From Leptospira sp. WS92.C1 (GTDB lineage Bacteria; Spirochaetota; Leptospiria; Leptospirales; Leptospiraceae), in NCBI RefSeq assembly GCF_040833975.1, contig NZ_CP162131.1, positions 107,001 through 171,000 of the forward strand: DNA of 64,000 nucleotides, given 5' to 3'. The notes beneath the pieces are model-generated. The model saw only the letters and a program-made list of their open reading frames with translations, made no database searches and was not told the DNA's origin. The first letter of the stretch is position 1, and each line of letters starts with the position of its first letter. Position numbers and translations under genes: made by a program. Shown here piece after piece: positions 38,644-48,110 of the stretch.

Positions 38644-39060
38644 TCATTCTTTTCTGACCGCTAAGTGTAGTTCTTTTAAGCCGCCGTTTTTTAAACTCTC
38701 CAAAACACGAATCAATTTTCCGTAACCGATTTCCTCGTCTCCGTAGAGCCAGACTATGGTATCCTTAAATTCTCCTTTGGATACAATTTGTTTCCATTCT
38801 TCTTCGCTGAATTTTTGTCCGGAGTATTGGAGCTCTCCGTTTTTGAGAAGAAAGATTTCCTTTTTGGAGCCGATCCCACCGTTGTTTGTGGAATTTGTTT
38901 TCGGAAGATTTACGGGAAGCGAATGAATTTCTTTTTGAAAACTCATCGCAACCATTGCAAAAATCAGAAGAATAAAAACGACATCCAACATACTCGTAAG
39001 ATCGAGTGGAGAATCCTCTCCTTCCAAAAGGCTTTTTCTTTTTGGAACGGAAGACTTCAT
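38644..39060 (-). CDS. ExbD/TolR-family protein, first copy
   Basis: The 138-aa protein has one N-terminal membrane segment (~22-42) with the conserved acid in LDLTSMLDVVFILLIF, which conducts protons, and a periplasmic domain (RVLESLKNGGLKELHLAV). With its ExbB partner it powers TonB or Tol work. Translation is coupled through ATGA at 39057-39060. The frame extends upstream to 39342, but that part overlaps exbB and is not coding. No TonB or receptor gene is adjacent. Confidence 0.85.
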   Translation of the reverse strand: MKSSVPKRKSLLEGEDSPLDLTSMLDVVFILLIFAMVAMSFQKEIHSLPVNLPKTNSTNNGGIGSKKEIFLLKNGELQYSGQKFSEEEWKQIVSKGEFKDTIVWLYGDEEIGYGKLIRVLESLKNGGLKELHLAVRKE

Positions 39061-39644
39061 TCTAAATTTTTTGTCGGATCGAAAGTTTCGTTTTCGATCG
39101 AGTGTTTGAGTTCGATTTCGGTTTTGTGAAGGAGCATTCTTAAATATTGAAATGCGAGTACGGAAGGAATTGCGACACAGAGTCCTTGGATCGTAGTATT
39201 GAGCGCAAGGCGAATTCCCTCGGAAAAAATTTCCAAACTTACCGTGCCGGCATTTTTCATCTCTTCGAATGCGACCGAGATCCCGATTACGGTTCCGAGT
39301 AATCCGAGCATTGTCGCAATTCCGGCCAGATTTCGAATCCATGCAATCATCGCTTCGGGAATAAAAAATTCTCTCGTAAAAAATTCGTCCGAATCTTGAA
39401 GAATCGATCTCAAATGAGACTCCTGTTTTTCCTTACCCCCTTTCGAACTTTCCTCCTGGAGTTTGAATAGAATTTTTCGTTTGAGCACGGGTAGGAAGGT
39501 TCGGACTCTGAGAAAGAGGCCTAGGTTTATAAAACTGACGATAAAGATGAGAATGGAAACCCATCCTCCTTTTCCAAACAGAATATCCACAAAATAGACC
39601 TCCGGATCGTATGAACAGAATGCGGTTTCGATTTTCTTTGTCAT
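39057..39644 (-). CDS. ExbB/TolQ/MotA-family proton channel protein, first copy
   Basis: The 195-aa protein has three membrane segments (~28-50, ~108-130, ~150-175). The middle one carries IATMLGLLGTVIGISVAF, the family's conserved glycine-rich helix, and the third carries LALNTTIQGLCVAIPSVLAF. It forms the pentameric channel around the ExbD dimer. Sequence resemblance does not separate TonB-type from Tol-type duty. Confidence 0.85.
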   Translation of the reverse strand: MTKKIETAFCSYDPEVYFVDILFGKGGWVSILIFIVSFINLGLFLRVRTFLPVLKRKILFKLQEESSKGGKEKQESHLRSILQDSDEFFTREFFIPEAMIAWIRNLAGIATMLGLLGTVIGISVAFEEMKNAGTVSLEIFSEGIRLALNTTIQGLCVAIPSVLAFQYLRMLLHKTEIELKHSIENETFDPTKNLE

Positions 39645-39871
39645 TCCAATCTTGTTTTGTTTGGAATTGAAAATCTATTTTCGTAAAGTGATCAAACCAT
39701 CTCTGTCCGGATGAAAACTTTATTTTTGTTCGGAATGTTTGAAAGTTTCGATTTTACCTTCTTTTTATTTTTTGGAAACATAAGATGTTTTTGCATTTTC
39801 ATTCATTGAGTGGAGTTAAAAAGTATTCTTGCCAGAGAAGACCAATTCTAAATCGTTTATTTTAGGTTACT

Positions 39872-40612
39872 ATGTCAGAATTTCAAATGCCTCAACCCGA
39901 TCAGAAAGCCGACTTTGTCCGCGAGAATTTTGACAAGATTGCGAAAAAGTATGATCAATTTAACGACTGGAATAGTTTTCTTCTTCATCGGATTTGGAAA
40001 AATCGTTTAGTAAAAGAGATTGAAAAAAATCTTTCAGGACATTTGAGGGTGATGGATCTCTGCTGCGGTACGGGCGATATTTCGGTTCGTTTGGAAAAAT
40101 CTTCTTTTGTCGCCCATGTTACCTGCGTGGATTTTTCGGAGAATATGCTTGAGATTGCAAAAACTCGTCTGCAAGTTCCCGCAAAACAAGGAAGGGTGTA
40201 TTTCGAGGTGGGTGATGCAACTCAGCTTAAAAATTTTCAAAATTCCCAATTTGACGTCGTCTCAATCGGTTTTGGTCTCCGAAACGTGGACAATCTTCCG
40301 AAGGCACTTCAAGAGATTTATCGAATTCTCAAACCGGGAGGATTGTTTTTAAATCTGGATGTGGGAAAGGTAAAAAATCCTTTCATTCGCTGGATTGCCG
40401 ATTTTTATTTTTTTAAGATCGTGCCGATTCTTGGTTATATCCTTTGGGGTGGGAGGAATGATATGTTTGATTATCTTCCCGTTTCCTCCCTTTCTTATCC
40501 GGATCAGAATCGACTTCAATCCCTTTTAGAAGAGAACGGCTTTCAGAATGTCCGATATTTGAATTTTGTATTCGGAAATGCGGTTTTACATATCTCTAAA
40601 AAACCCCTTTAA
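39872..40612 (+). CDS. ubiE: Demethylmenaquinone methyltransferase UbiE/MenG
   Basis: The 246-aa SAM-dependent methyltransferase makes the last step of menaquinone synthesis. It has the family features FDKIAKKYDQFNDWNSFLLHRIWK, the SAM loop VMDLCCGTGDISVRL (~59-73), FGLRNVDNLPKALQEIYRILKPGG, and a conserved FDYLPVSSLSYP segment. Since leptospires respire with menaquinone, MenG is the more likely function. It is a single gene. Confidence 0.93.
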   Translation: MSEFQMPQPDQKADFVRENFDKIAKKYDQFNDWNSFLLHRIWKNRLVKEIEKNLSGHLRVMDLCCGTGDISVRLEKSSFVAHVTCVDFSENMLEIAKTRLQVPAKQGRVYFEVGDATQLKNFQNSQFDVVSIGFGLRNVDNLPKALQEIYRILKPGGLFLNLDVGKVKNPFIRWIADFYFFKIVPILGYILWGGRNDMFDYLPVSSLSYPDQNRLQSLLEENGFQNVRYLNFVFGNAVLHISKKPL

Positions 40613-40635
40613 GACATAAGTATCGAAGGTTTTTC

Positions 40636-40665
40636 TCGGAACCCAACGAAAGTTCCGATTTGCTC
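40636..40665 (+). terminator. Possible weak terminator after ubiE
   Basis: TCGGAAC (40636-40642) and GTTCCGA (40652-40658) form a 7-bp stem with a 9-base loop, followed by TTTGCTC. The T-run is short, so this is a tentative call. Confidence 0.35.
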
Positions 40666-40770
40666 AAATTTTCAATGCGGATTTTTTTTGTAGGAACGAT
40701 CAGCATTGCTTCCCGGGATTCATTTCCGAGCATCGATTGCCCTCTTTTCAATCTAATTATAAAAAAATTC

Positions 40771-40799
40771 TTGTTGAATTCGATCGTCTCCTTTATAAT
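40771..40799 (+). promoter_or_regulatory. Strong sigma70 promoter of the LruC-domain gene
   Basis: TTGTTG (40771-40776), a 17-bp spacer and a perfect TATAAT (40794-40799) lie about 73 bases upstream of the ATG, with AAGGA close to the start codon. Confidence 0.7.
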
Positions 40800-40871
40800 T
40801 CGCGCACTCTTGTAGTATTTTCAATGTAGTCTCTCGTCTTCTATTCTACCATAAAAAGGGATGTAAGGATC

Positions 40872-42710
40872 ATGAAGAAGATAGTTCTTTTACTGCTTGT
40901 GTCGAGCATTGTAGTAGATTGTAGTCACAAAAAAAAGGGCGCGCTTTGGCCGCTTTTATTTTTATTAGATACCAAAACGGAAACTGCCAAATCCGGTGCG
41001 GGTAGTGAAACCGCAAATGCCTCAAACGGCGGAACCGTAGTCATCGTTGACAATACAGGAAGCGGAAGTGGTTCGAGTTCTTCACCTTCGACTCCTTCTT
41101 CCAATTCAGGAAACACTGAGACCGCTCAGCCTTCTCCTTCTGCGGGGACAGGAAGTTCCGGTGCGGGCTCGGGTAATTCCGGCGTAAGTCCCGATTCCGG
41201 CTCCGGTGCAAGTTCCGGCAATTCGAGTTCTAATAACAGTCCTTCTCCTTCCTCCGGATCCTCAGCAGGCGGGGACGGTTCTGAAATCGGTTCCGGTTCA
41301 TCGGGATCGGGAGATTCGGGTTCGTCTAACGGAGGAGACTCTCAGTCTACGCCTACTGCACCTACATCCGGCGTGGATTCCAATGCTGGAACGGCCCCCC
41401 CTACTGCTTCACCGACTCCGGAGATCACCGGTGTGATTACAGTAAACGATCAAGTGGGAACTCCTCCTTTCAATTACAACACGGTTCAGACGATTCCTCT
41501 CGACCTAATCGTCGTAGATAAACAATCAAAACCGATCGGCGGAGCAACCGTAATCGTTTCCGATAATTTCGGAAATATTTTGTTTCAAGGAATTTCGGAC
41601 AATACCGGAAAAGTATCCGGCACGATTACCGTGGAAACTTCCGTAGGTCAAATCACTCTTGAGATCACCGCGGGCGGAGAAACGATTTCCAACATTATCA
41701 ATCTGATCAATGTGATCGGAATCGATCGCGAAATCAAATACGAGATTTTACTTCCCTCTGTTGCAGTTCCTACAGATACGGATGCGGACGGGATTCCCGA
41801 TTCTTTGGATGTGTATCCCCAGGATCCGACTCGTGCTTCTTTGATCCGTACTCCTGCCGAAGGGGTGAGCACCGTTGCGTTTGAGGACCAGTATCCAACT
41901 GCGGGAGACGCCGACTTGAACGACTATGTGGTTCACATTCACAACGAAGTGGATTTGAATGCGGCGGGAGACGTGATCCGTTTGAGAGGAACCTATCAGC
42001 ACGTTGCGAGAGGAGCCGGTTACAAACATACTTTCTTTTTGAAGTTGCCCGTATCCGTTGGGGCTTCCTTTATGAGAAAGGTGGTGCGTGAAGACGGAAA
42101 AGAAATCGCCGCATCTTCGACAAAAACGATTTCCGTATCCGATTTAAATCAGGGAATTCAGATTCACGAAGAATCGAATAAAACCACCTCGAATCCGAAC
42201 GTAAATCCCGGCGGTGTTTTCAAACCGGGGCATATCGCTACGATCGAGATCCAGTTCAATTCTCCCGTGAAAAAAACCGCTCTTGGAAATTACCCATATG
42301 ATATCTTTATCAAGGTGTCCAATACCGGTAAGGAAATTCACTTTCCGGGATTGTATAAAAATGCAAACGGAAGCGATAAATATCTGGATTCTAACAACTT
42401 TCCATGGGCGATTTTAGTTCCGGGAACTTGGAAGTATCCGTATGAAGGTTTGGATATCCGTAAGGATTCTCAATCCGGTTACGGGGAATTCAATCTTTGG
42501 GTGGCGTCTAACGGAACTTCCTACAAAGAATGGTATAAACACGTTACCAATGAAGCGAAGGTGTTCCCCGTTCCGGATGAAGATTCCGGTCTTATGGGAT
42601 TTCTGTTGCTTTCTGTAAAGAAAAACGCCATTCTTGTGGCCGTCCTTTTGATGGCGGCGGGAGCTACTGCGGCATTTCTTTTTAAAAGAAGGGCCCTTTC
42701 TCAGGCTTGA
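40872..42710 (+). CDS. LruC-domain lipoprotein with Ser/Gly-rich linker
   Basis: The 612-aa precursor has a lipobox VVDC (Cys17), then a long low-complexity Ser/Gly/Thr/Pro stretch (~35-185). An Ig-like domain (IPLDLIVVDKQSKPIGGATVIV) and a short Asp-rich, thrombospondin-3-like DTDADGIPDSLDVYP come next. The LruC region follows, with VAFEDQYPTAGDADLNDYVVHIHNEV and GNYPYDIFIKVSN. The end is unusual: a hydrophobic segment (~590-607) followed by Lys-Arg-Arg. LruC proteins are antigens in leptospiral uveitis. The protein may be anchored at both ends, or the tail may be a sorting signal. Confidence 0.8.
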   Translation: MKKIVLLLLVSSIVVDCSHKKKGALWPLLFLLDTKTETAKSGAGSETANASNGGTVVIVDNTGSGSGSSSSPSTPSSNSGNTETAQPSPSAGTGSSGAGSGNSGVSPDSGSGASSGNSSSNNSPSPSSGSSAGGDGSEIGSGSSGSGDSGSSNGGDSQSTPTAPTSGVDSNAGTAPPTASPTPEITGVITVNDQVGTPPFNYNTVQTIPLDLIVVDKQSKPIGGATVIVSDNFGNILFQGISDNTGKVSGTITVETSVGQITLEITAGGETISNIINLINVIGIDREIKYEILLPSVAVPTDTDADGIPDSLDVYPQDPTRASLIRTPAEGVSTVAFEDQYPTAGDADLNDYVVHIHNEVDLNAAGDVIRLRGTYQHVARGAGYKHTFFLKLPVSVGASFMRKVVREDGKEIAASSTKTISVSDLNQGIQIHEESNKTTSNPNVNPGGVFKPGHIATIEIQFNSPVKKTALGNYPYDIFIKVSNTGKEIHFPGLYKNANGSDKYLDSNNFPWAILVPGTWKYPYEGLDIRKDSQSGYGEFNLWVASNGTSYKEWYKHVTNEAKVFPVPDEDSGLMGFLLLSVKKNAILVAVLLMAAGATAAFLFKRRALSQA

Positions 42711-42753
42711 TCCTTTAAAAGAGAGGGGATAAATTCCGATAATCAAAAGGAAT

Positions 42754-44142
42754 ATGTTCCCTCTTTTTGGATCCGAAGAGATTCTCATTACCCTATTGAA
42801 ATTCGGCACCGCGATTTTCGCGGCCGGATTTTACTGGTTTTTTTACCGCAACACTTACTATCATCCCAACAAAATCAGCTTCGATCTATCCGCCTTTTTT
42901 TGCGGAGTTTTTACCGTAGGGTTAGCTATCTTTCCAGAACTGATGGTTCAGAATTATCTGAAAGAGACTTCCTATCTAGAAAGGGCTTTTCCTGGCAGTT
43001 CTCTTTTGGAAGAAGTTCCGAAACTTCTCGTAATTCTTTGGTATTTTCGGGGTTTAAAAGGGATTTATAACACTTCCGATGGAATTTACTTCGGACTCAC
43101 GTTAGGCGCCGCTTTCGGGCTTGTGGAGAATCTTCTCTATTCTTCCGTTCTCGAATTTTGGCCTTTGTTTTTACGAGCGGTCACATCCTTGCCGATTCAC
43201 ACATTTACCGGCGGGATTTATGGATATGCTGTGATGGAATACTATCATTCCAGGCCTTCTTCGTTTAATTTTTTACGAGTGTTTTATAGCTTGATCGGAT
43301 GTTTTTTACTGCACGGAACATTTAATTACATTTTGCTCATAGACGGAAATTTTATCGCACTTCTTCCCTTAATCCTTGCTTTAGGATTTTTTATTTTAGA
43401 ATACCTTCTGACGATTTCTCAGAATATTCTTCCCATGGATGTTTTACAGTCGATCGGACTTTATAAGGACGATTACAGGGTGCTCTCCAAATTTACCCGT
43501 TACGATTCCTGGATGCGTTCCAGCCAAAATCAACAAAAGACAATTCCAATTCCCCTGCTCCGTCAGCTTTCCAAAGAGAAGTTGATCTGGAATGTCGTTC
43601 TATTTTTCACTCCTGTGATTCTATATTGTATTTATCTAATGGTTCCCGAAGAGATCCCGATTTTACTCGGAGGAATCAGAACTTCCGAATTTATCGGTTT
43701 GTTCGTCGTATACCCGATATGGCTTTGTGTTTTGATTCTTTTCAGAGGGATTTTGAACCCTAAATTTTTTCGAGAAAGAGTTTTGAAAATTCCTCTTTTT
43801 ATCGCGGTATCTATCGTTCAGGAAGACAGACAATATCATTCCCTTGCTTATTCCCTATCCGGAAAAGGATTTTATTCTCCCATTGAAACCTCTCTGGAAA
43901 TCGGGGACCGTGCGTATGTGACCTTTTATGTGGCAGGCAGGGAATTTAAGAATATATTAGCGATTCCTGTTTGGTTAAACGCAAGAGAAGACGATCCCGA
44001 GTTCGAATCGGGAGCCGTATTTATCTTTGTAAAGGCTCCTTGGAAACTTTTACTGTGGAGGTTGGCGGTCCGTGCCAAACAACAATTTCAAAATTTGATC
44101 GACCAAGTGAGTCAGAAAGGTTCATCAACGAACACGATTTAA
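42754..44142 (+). CDS. PrsW-family intramembrane metalloprotease-like protein
   Basis: The N-terminal ~220 residues carry the PrsW pattern: LLEEVPKLL (Glu86, Glu87), FGLVENLLY (Glu125), PIHTFTGGIYGY (His149) and LLHGTFNYIL (His187). These lie in membrane segments and would bind the catalytic metal. PrsW proteins cleave membrane proteins such as anti-sigma factors. The C-terminal half (~260-462) has further membrane segments and a soluble domain that I do not recognise. AAAAGGA lies before the ATG. The 3' end overlaps the opposing gene by 18 bases. Confidence 0.75.
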   Translation: MFPLFGSEEILITLLKFGTAIFAAGFYWFFYRNTYYHPNKISFDLSAFFCGVFTVGLAIFPELMVQNYLKETSYLERAFPGSSLLEEVPKLLVILWYFRGLKGIYNTSDGIYFGLTLGAAFGLVENLLYSSVLEFWPLFLRAVTSLPIHTFTGGIYGYAVMEYYHSRPSSFNFLRVFYSLIGCFLLHGTFNYILLIDGNFIALLPLILALGFFILEYLLTISQNILPMDVLQSIGLYKDDYRVLSKFTRYDSWMRSSQNQQKTIPIPLLRQLSKEKLIWNVVLFFTPVILYCIYLMVPEEIPILLGGIRTSEFIGLFVVYPIWLCVLILFRGILNPKFFRERVLKIPLFIAVSIVQEDRQYHSLAYSLSGKGFYSPIETSLEIGDRAYVTFYVAGREFKNILAIPVWLNAREDDPEFESGAVFIFVKAPWKLLLWRLAVRAKQQFQNLIDQVSQKGSSTNTI

Positions 44143-46188
44143 AAAATCGAAGTCTTCCGCAAAAATTCCGAATCCGTCTATATTGGCTCCGAAAAAAGAA
44201 CGGGAAATAATATCCGCTTTCAAATATTTGGCTCTATCGGGAACGTTGAGTCCTACTCCGCTTGATGCGGAGAATACCGGTAAAGTTTTGGATTGGATTT
44301 CGATCCAGTCTGGTCCTAAAAAGGACCAGCGAATATAAACTTTATCATCTTTAGAAAGTTTTTGATTCGCTGGTACAAAAGCTCTCAAATTGATCGGCGC
44401 TCTTCCCGCTAAAACCCAAGTCGCTCCTGAAGAAAACTCGTGATAACGAACTCCATTTTGATAGAGGTTTTGTTTTTTAGCCATCAACTGATAGGTTTTC
44501 AATTCCGCATAACGGAACTCGGGCCCTCTCAAATTTGGCGCGATTTTTACAAGAGATGAAAATAAGACTATAAAACCGAGGACGAGTGCAAACAAATTGA
44601 ACCCTCCCCCAAAACCTCGATGCAGTTGTCTCGACTGCGGCGAAGAAGATGTAATCAACCAAAGACAAAAAAACGCTGCGATTCCCGAGGTCCCCGACCA
44701 TGGCATAAAGAAAAATAGGATCGGAACCAGAAGAACCAAAAGTTTCCAGTGATTTCGATACGCGATCTCCAAACCAATCCAGGAAAAAAATACCAAACAG
44801 AGAAGAATTCCACCTTCATGAAACAGAAAGACAAAGGAAGAAAGCCCAAGTTCGCGGATTCCACCAGGAGGGACCGAATTTACGGACCTGGAATCGATCC
44901 AGTTTAAAACAAAACTTCCGGGACCATTCCCAATCCAAATGGATTGTTTTGCCCAGTTCCAAGCGGCTCTGGTTTGAATCCAACCTTCCCCCCAGTAAAA
45001 ATCTAAAAAGCGCGTAAAATTCCCGCCCGGACTTTTGTAGCCTTTGACCCAAGCCTGATTGAGTTCCTGCCAGGTTTCATAGGACCAAACAAACGAACCG
45101 ACCCAAACCATAAGAACGATCCATCCCAAAAAGATAAAAACACAAACGGGAATATAAAACCATCTCCACCATTTGTTTCGTATCCTTGGAAAATAACCGA
45201 TCGAATATCCATAGATGAGTAAACTCAAAAGTAAAATCCAAGAACCGGCACTGAAATGTTTTCCTAAGATGATAAAGGGAAGAACGAGTCCTAAACTGAG
45301 AAGAATCTTTGTCGGAGTTCTCCAGCCTCTGGAGTGCAGATAATGAAAAAAAGTTCCGATTAAAAGGGGGAATAACCAGTTCAAAGAGCCGACGTCTGCA
45401 AAAAATCCGGAGATTGCAAATGTGTCTCCCATCATCGGAGTAAAGGGAATTGCCGAATGACGAGTGAATCCTTGGATTAATAACATTAGAATATTTACAA
45501 ATATTCCCGCGAACAAACCCTGTCTCCAGTATTTAACCGGAGAATCGCTTTCGTGAGACGAAGTCTCTTCGGCAAAAAAATAAAGAATCGCGAGCATCCA
45601 GGAAGCGATTCCGTCCAAGGTCAATCCGAATGCGTATCTGGAACTGATGCCAGGCAGATAAACCGTATCTAAAATTCCAAAACCTTTGAAAGGAGGAGCG
45701 TTGAAGTAGACAAAAAATCTTTCTAAAAGAAGCAGACCAAGGAATACTAAAATTCCAGTTTTTGGGTTTTGATAAAACGGCAGTGAGGATTTATAAGGCC
45801 GGTTGATATAGAAAAAACGGAAGATCGGATCTTCTTCGTTCACCGTTTGAGAATGAAATGTGGAAATGTACTGTCTGAGAAGAATTCCGAAGATCGCCCC
45901 TGCGAACAAACCGCTTAAGGATCCAAAAATTACGTTTTTATCATAGAGCAAACCCGGTAGAATGAGAGCTCCCGCCATGGTGAACATGCGTCCCGGCTTG
46001 CGATGATAGAGATTGGGAACAAACCCAAACAAAAATTGAAGCAATCCGATCGCTACGATCCCCGAACCTTCGGTTTCCCTTACAAAAAGAAAACTTCTGA
46101 ATAAAATATAGGATACAATAGAACAAACGATCAGTCCTAAAAAGGTGGGGGTTCGGAGAGGTCTGAGTTTAGAAATGATTCCAGGCAC
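44125..46188 (-). CDS. O-antigen polymerase/ligase-like membrane protein
   Basis: The 687-aa protein has about 14 membrane segments and a large aromatic exported loop (SYETWQELNQAWVKGYKSPGG ... WGEGWIQTRAAWNWAKQSIWIGNGPGSF) of the kind found in Wzy polymerases and WaaL ligases, where GxGxGxF and Arg residues recur. A ~140-residue C-terminal exported domain follows. The start codon is GTG at 46188. The role, joining or extending O-antigen or another glycan, is inferred from this layout only. Confidence 0.5.
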   Translation of the reverse strand: MPGIISKLRPLRTPTFLGLIVCSIVSYILFRSFLFVRETEGSGIVAIGLLQFLFGFVPNLYHRKPGRMFTMAGALILPGLLYDKNVIFGSLSGLFAGAIFGILLRQYISTFHSQTVNEEDPIFRFFYINRPYKSSLPFYQNPKTGILVFLGLLLLERFFVYFNAPPFKGFGILDTVYLPGISSRYAFGLTLDGIASWMLAILYFFAEETSSHESDSPVKYWRQGLFAGIFVNILMLLIQGFTRHSAIPFTPMMGDTFAISGFFADVGSLNWLFPLLIGTFFHYLHSRGWRTPTKILLSLGLVLPFIILGKHFSAGSWILLLSLLIYGYSIGYFPRIRNKWWRWFYIPVCVFIFLGWIVLMVWVGSFVWSYETWQELNQAWVKGYKSPGGNFTRFLDFYWGEGWIQTRAAWNWAKQSIWIGNGPGSFVLNWIDSRSVNSVPPGGIRELGLSSFVFLFHEGGILLCLVFFSWIGLEIAYRNHWKLLVLLVPILFFFMPWSGTSGIAAFFCLWLITSSSPQSRQLHRGFGGGFNLFALVLGFIVLFSSLVKIAPNLRGPEFRYAELKTYQLMAKKQNLYQNGVRYHEFSSGATWVLAGRAPINLRAFVPANQKLSKDDKVYIRWSFLGPDWIEIQSKTLPVFSASSGVGLNVPDRAKYLKADIISRSFFGANIDGFGIFAEDFDFLNRVR

Positions 46189-46365
46189 GAATAAAGAGGA
46201 TCTTGCAAAAAGATCTAGATTTCAATCTAAAAACAAATCAAAACATCGCTTTTACGCCCGGGAAGAAGTTGCAAAGATCATTGATAAGAATGTCTTTGAA
46301 AACATAAATTGAATTAAAATTGGAAATAAAAAATTGAGTAATGAAAGAGAATCGCGATCGAAAAA

Positions 46366-46821
<456 letters not shown>

Positions 46822-46838
46822 CCTATTACCTGGAAATC

Positions 46839-47003
46839 TTAGACCTTGGTTTCCTTGTATTCGGTGTGTTTTCTGCAAAATTTGCAGAACTTTTTTGTGA
46901 CCAGTTTTTCGGTTTTTGCCTTTTTGTTCTTAGTGAGAAGATAAGTGCTTCTTCCTTTAGAACAACCTGGTTCCTGACAAACGAGCTTGATAATTTCTCT
47001 CAT
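46839..47003 (-). CDS. rpmG: 50S ribosomal protein L33
   Basis: This 54-residue protein begins MREIIKLVCQEPGCSK and has SRSTYLLTKNKK-like sequence (GRSTYLLTKNKK), LVTKKFCKFCRKHTEY and a short basic end. It is the L33 pattern, with both cysteine pairs kept (CQEPGC and CKFC), so this is the zinc-binding form. It is encoded just upstream of the DksA-like gene on the same strand. Confidence 0.95.
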   Translation of the reverse strand: MREIIKLVCQEPGCSKGRSTYLLTKNKKAKTEKLVTKKFCKFCRKHTEYKETKV

Positions 47004-47545
47004 GGCGCTACTGTCTCGATTTCAATAAATTCCTCATCAGTAGACGGGAAAACCCTGATTTTCAACTCAAATTGTCTAAAAAAGCAAGAATGAGCACTGA
47101 AAAACGTTGTACTGGAGGTTGTATTCTGCTAGGAAATGGGAGAGGGCTTAAAAATCAAGGAGGATTCAGGGAAATTCTCGAAAAAGAAGTTGTTTTTAGA
47201 ATTTCCGGTCTTTTTCATTCTCCCAATTCGAAATCGATTTTCAATCAAAAGATGAGATTTTAAATTTCCGTTTTTCGACAAAAACTTTTCAGAGTCAAAT
47301 CCGTTTCAAAAATCTACTCCACTGATTGATAAAGACCAATTCGTTGCAGCAGTTCGTATTTTTATTTTCTGAATTTCAAACGTGGCGAAGTATTATTTCA
47401 CCAAATCATTGTTAGTTGATTTGATTTTGTGTACCGATTAGAGATGAAACCATTCGTCCTATCGATTCATTTGTATGATTTTGCAACGAAGATCCGATTT
47501 CGCTTACGTTCCTACAAAGGAATTTTTTGAAAAACGGCTTGCACG

Positions 47546-47560
47546 CGGACTTTAAGTCCG
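47546..47560. repeat. Short palindrome shared with 12705-12717
   Basis: CGGACTT-T-AAGTCCG is a perfect 7-1-7 palindrome. The 12.7-kb copy, GGACTT-A-AAGTCC, is followed by a similar GTTTCAAGTA versus GTTCCAAAGTA flank, so the two may be remnants of one dispersed element. Confidence 0.45.
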
Positions 47561-47586
47561 TTCCAAAGTAAAATACCGGTGTCGTT

Positions 47587-47823
47587 TCAGTGACAATCTG
47601 AATAACGAACTCCGTTGTTTTGAATCGTCGCTTTCACTGAGATCGTTTTCGAGAGCGCGTTCAATTGTGGAATCGTATTCTTGTCACAGATCCAATGGAT
47701 CGTATTTTCTGGAACGTTTAAATTTCCACAGCCGCCGAGATATGCGAAGTCGCGCCAGACCATAACGTCTAAATTCTGAAAAAGAATTTTCTGCGGAACT
47801 CCTTGGACAGAATTGTAAAACAA
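47587..47823 (-). pseudogene. Possible 3' remnant of a lost gene
   Basis: The frame encodes 78 residues with a coherent, exported-protein look and evenly spaced cysteines (MVWRDFAYLGGCGNLNVPEN ... HWICDKNTIPQLNALSKTI). There is no proper start with a ribosome site: the frame simply runs up to a TTG next to the repeat-rich block. I read it as the surviving end of a truncated gene. A short real gene is possible. Confidence 0.3.
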
Positions 47824-47892
47824 TGCACCGGATAGAAAAAAATCAAATCGGATGATTCAGAAATACAACCCGCAAGGGACACGCAGGGCTTG

Positions 47893-47985
47893 GTCCTAAA
47901 ACGCGACGGGTTGGTAATGGTTTGGTTGAGTAGTTGGATCGAATGATTTTTGTAAGAGAGAGATTTCTTGAGTCGCGTTTTAGAC
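47893..47985. repeat. Long inverted repeat, 11-bp perfect arms
   Basis: TAAAACGCGAC (47897-47907) is repeated inverted as GTCGCGTTTTA (47972-47982), with 64 bp between. Pairing extends to GGTCC/GACC with one bulged base. It borders a GC-rich block and may mark the end of a decayed mobile or dispersed element. Confidence 0.55.
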
Positions 47986-48110
47986 CGAGCGGGACTCCGC
48001 GAGCCCGAAGTGGCCCGACCGCGTAGCGGATGCGGCCGCAATGCTTGAAAACAAATCTATGTTTGGTGGAATTTACGGATGGAACAAAAGTCACCCTTCA
48101 ACGTTGCTTC

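Larger units (their letters stand above)
47004..48110. other. Gene-poor region with repeats and a gene remnant
   Basis: About 1.1 kb without a convincing intact gene. The part nearest rpmG presumably holds its promoter. Further on are a 7-1-7 palindrome (47546-47560), a 78-codon open frame that looks like the end of a lost gene (47587-47823), a long inverted repeat (47893-47985) and a distinctly GC-rich block (about 47985-48042). I see no tRNA or other known RNA. Confidence 0.5.

Noticed and set aside
47072..47263. 63-codon forward frame beside rpmG
   Set aside because: No ribosome site, no domain pattern, and it covers the likely rpmG promoter.
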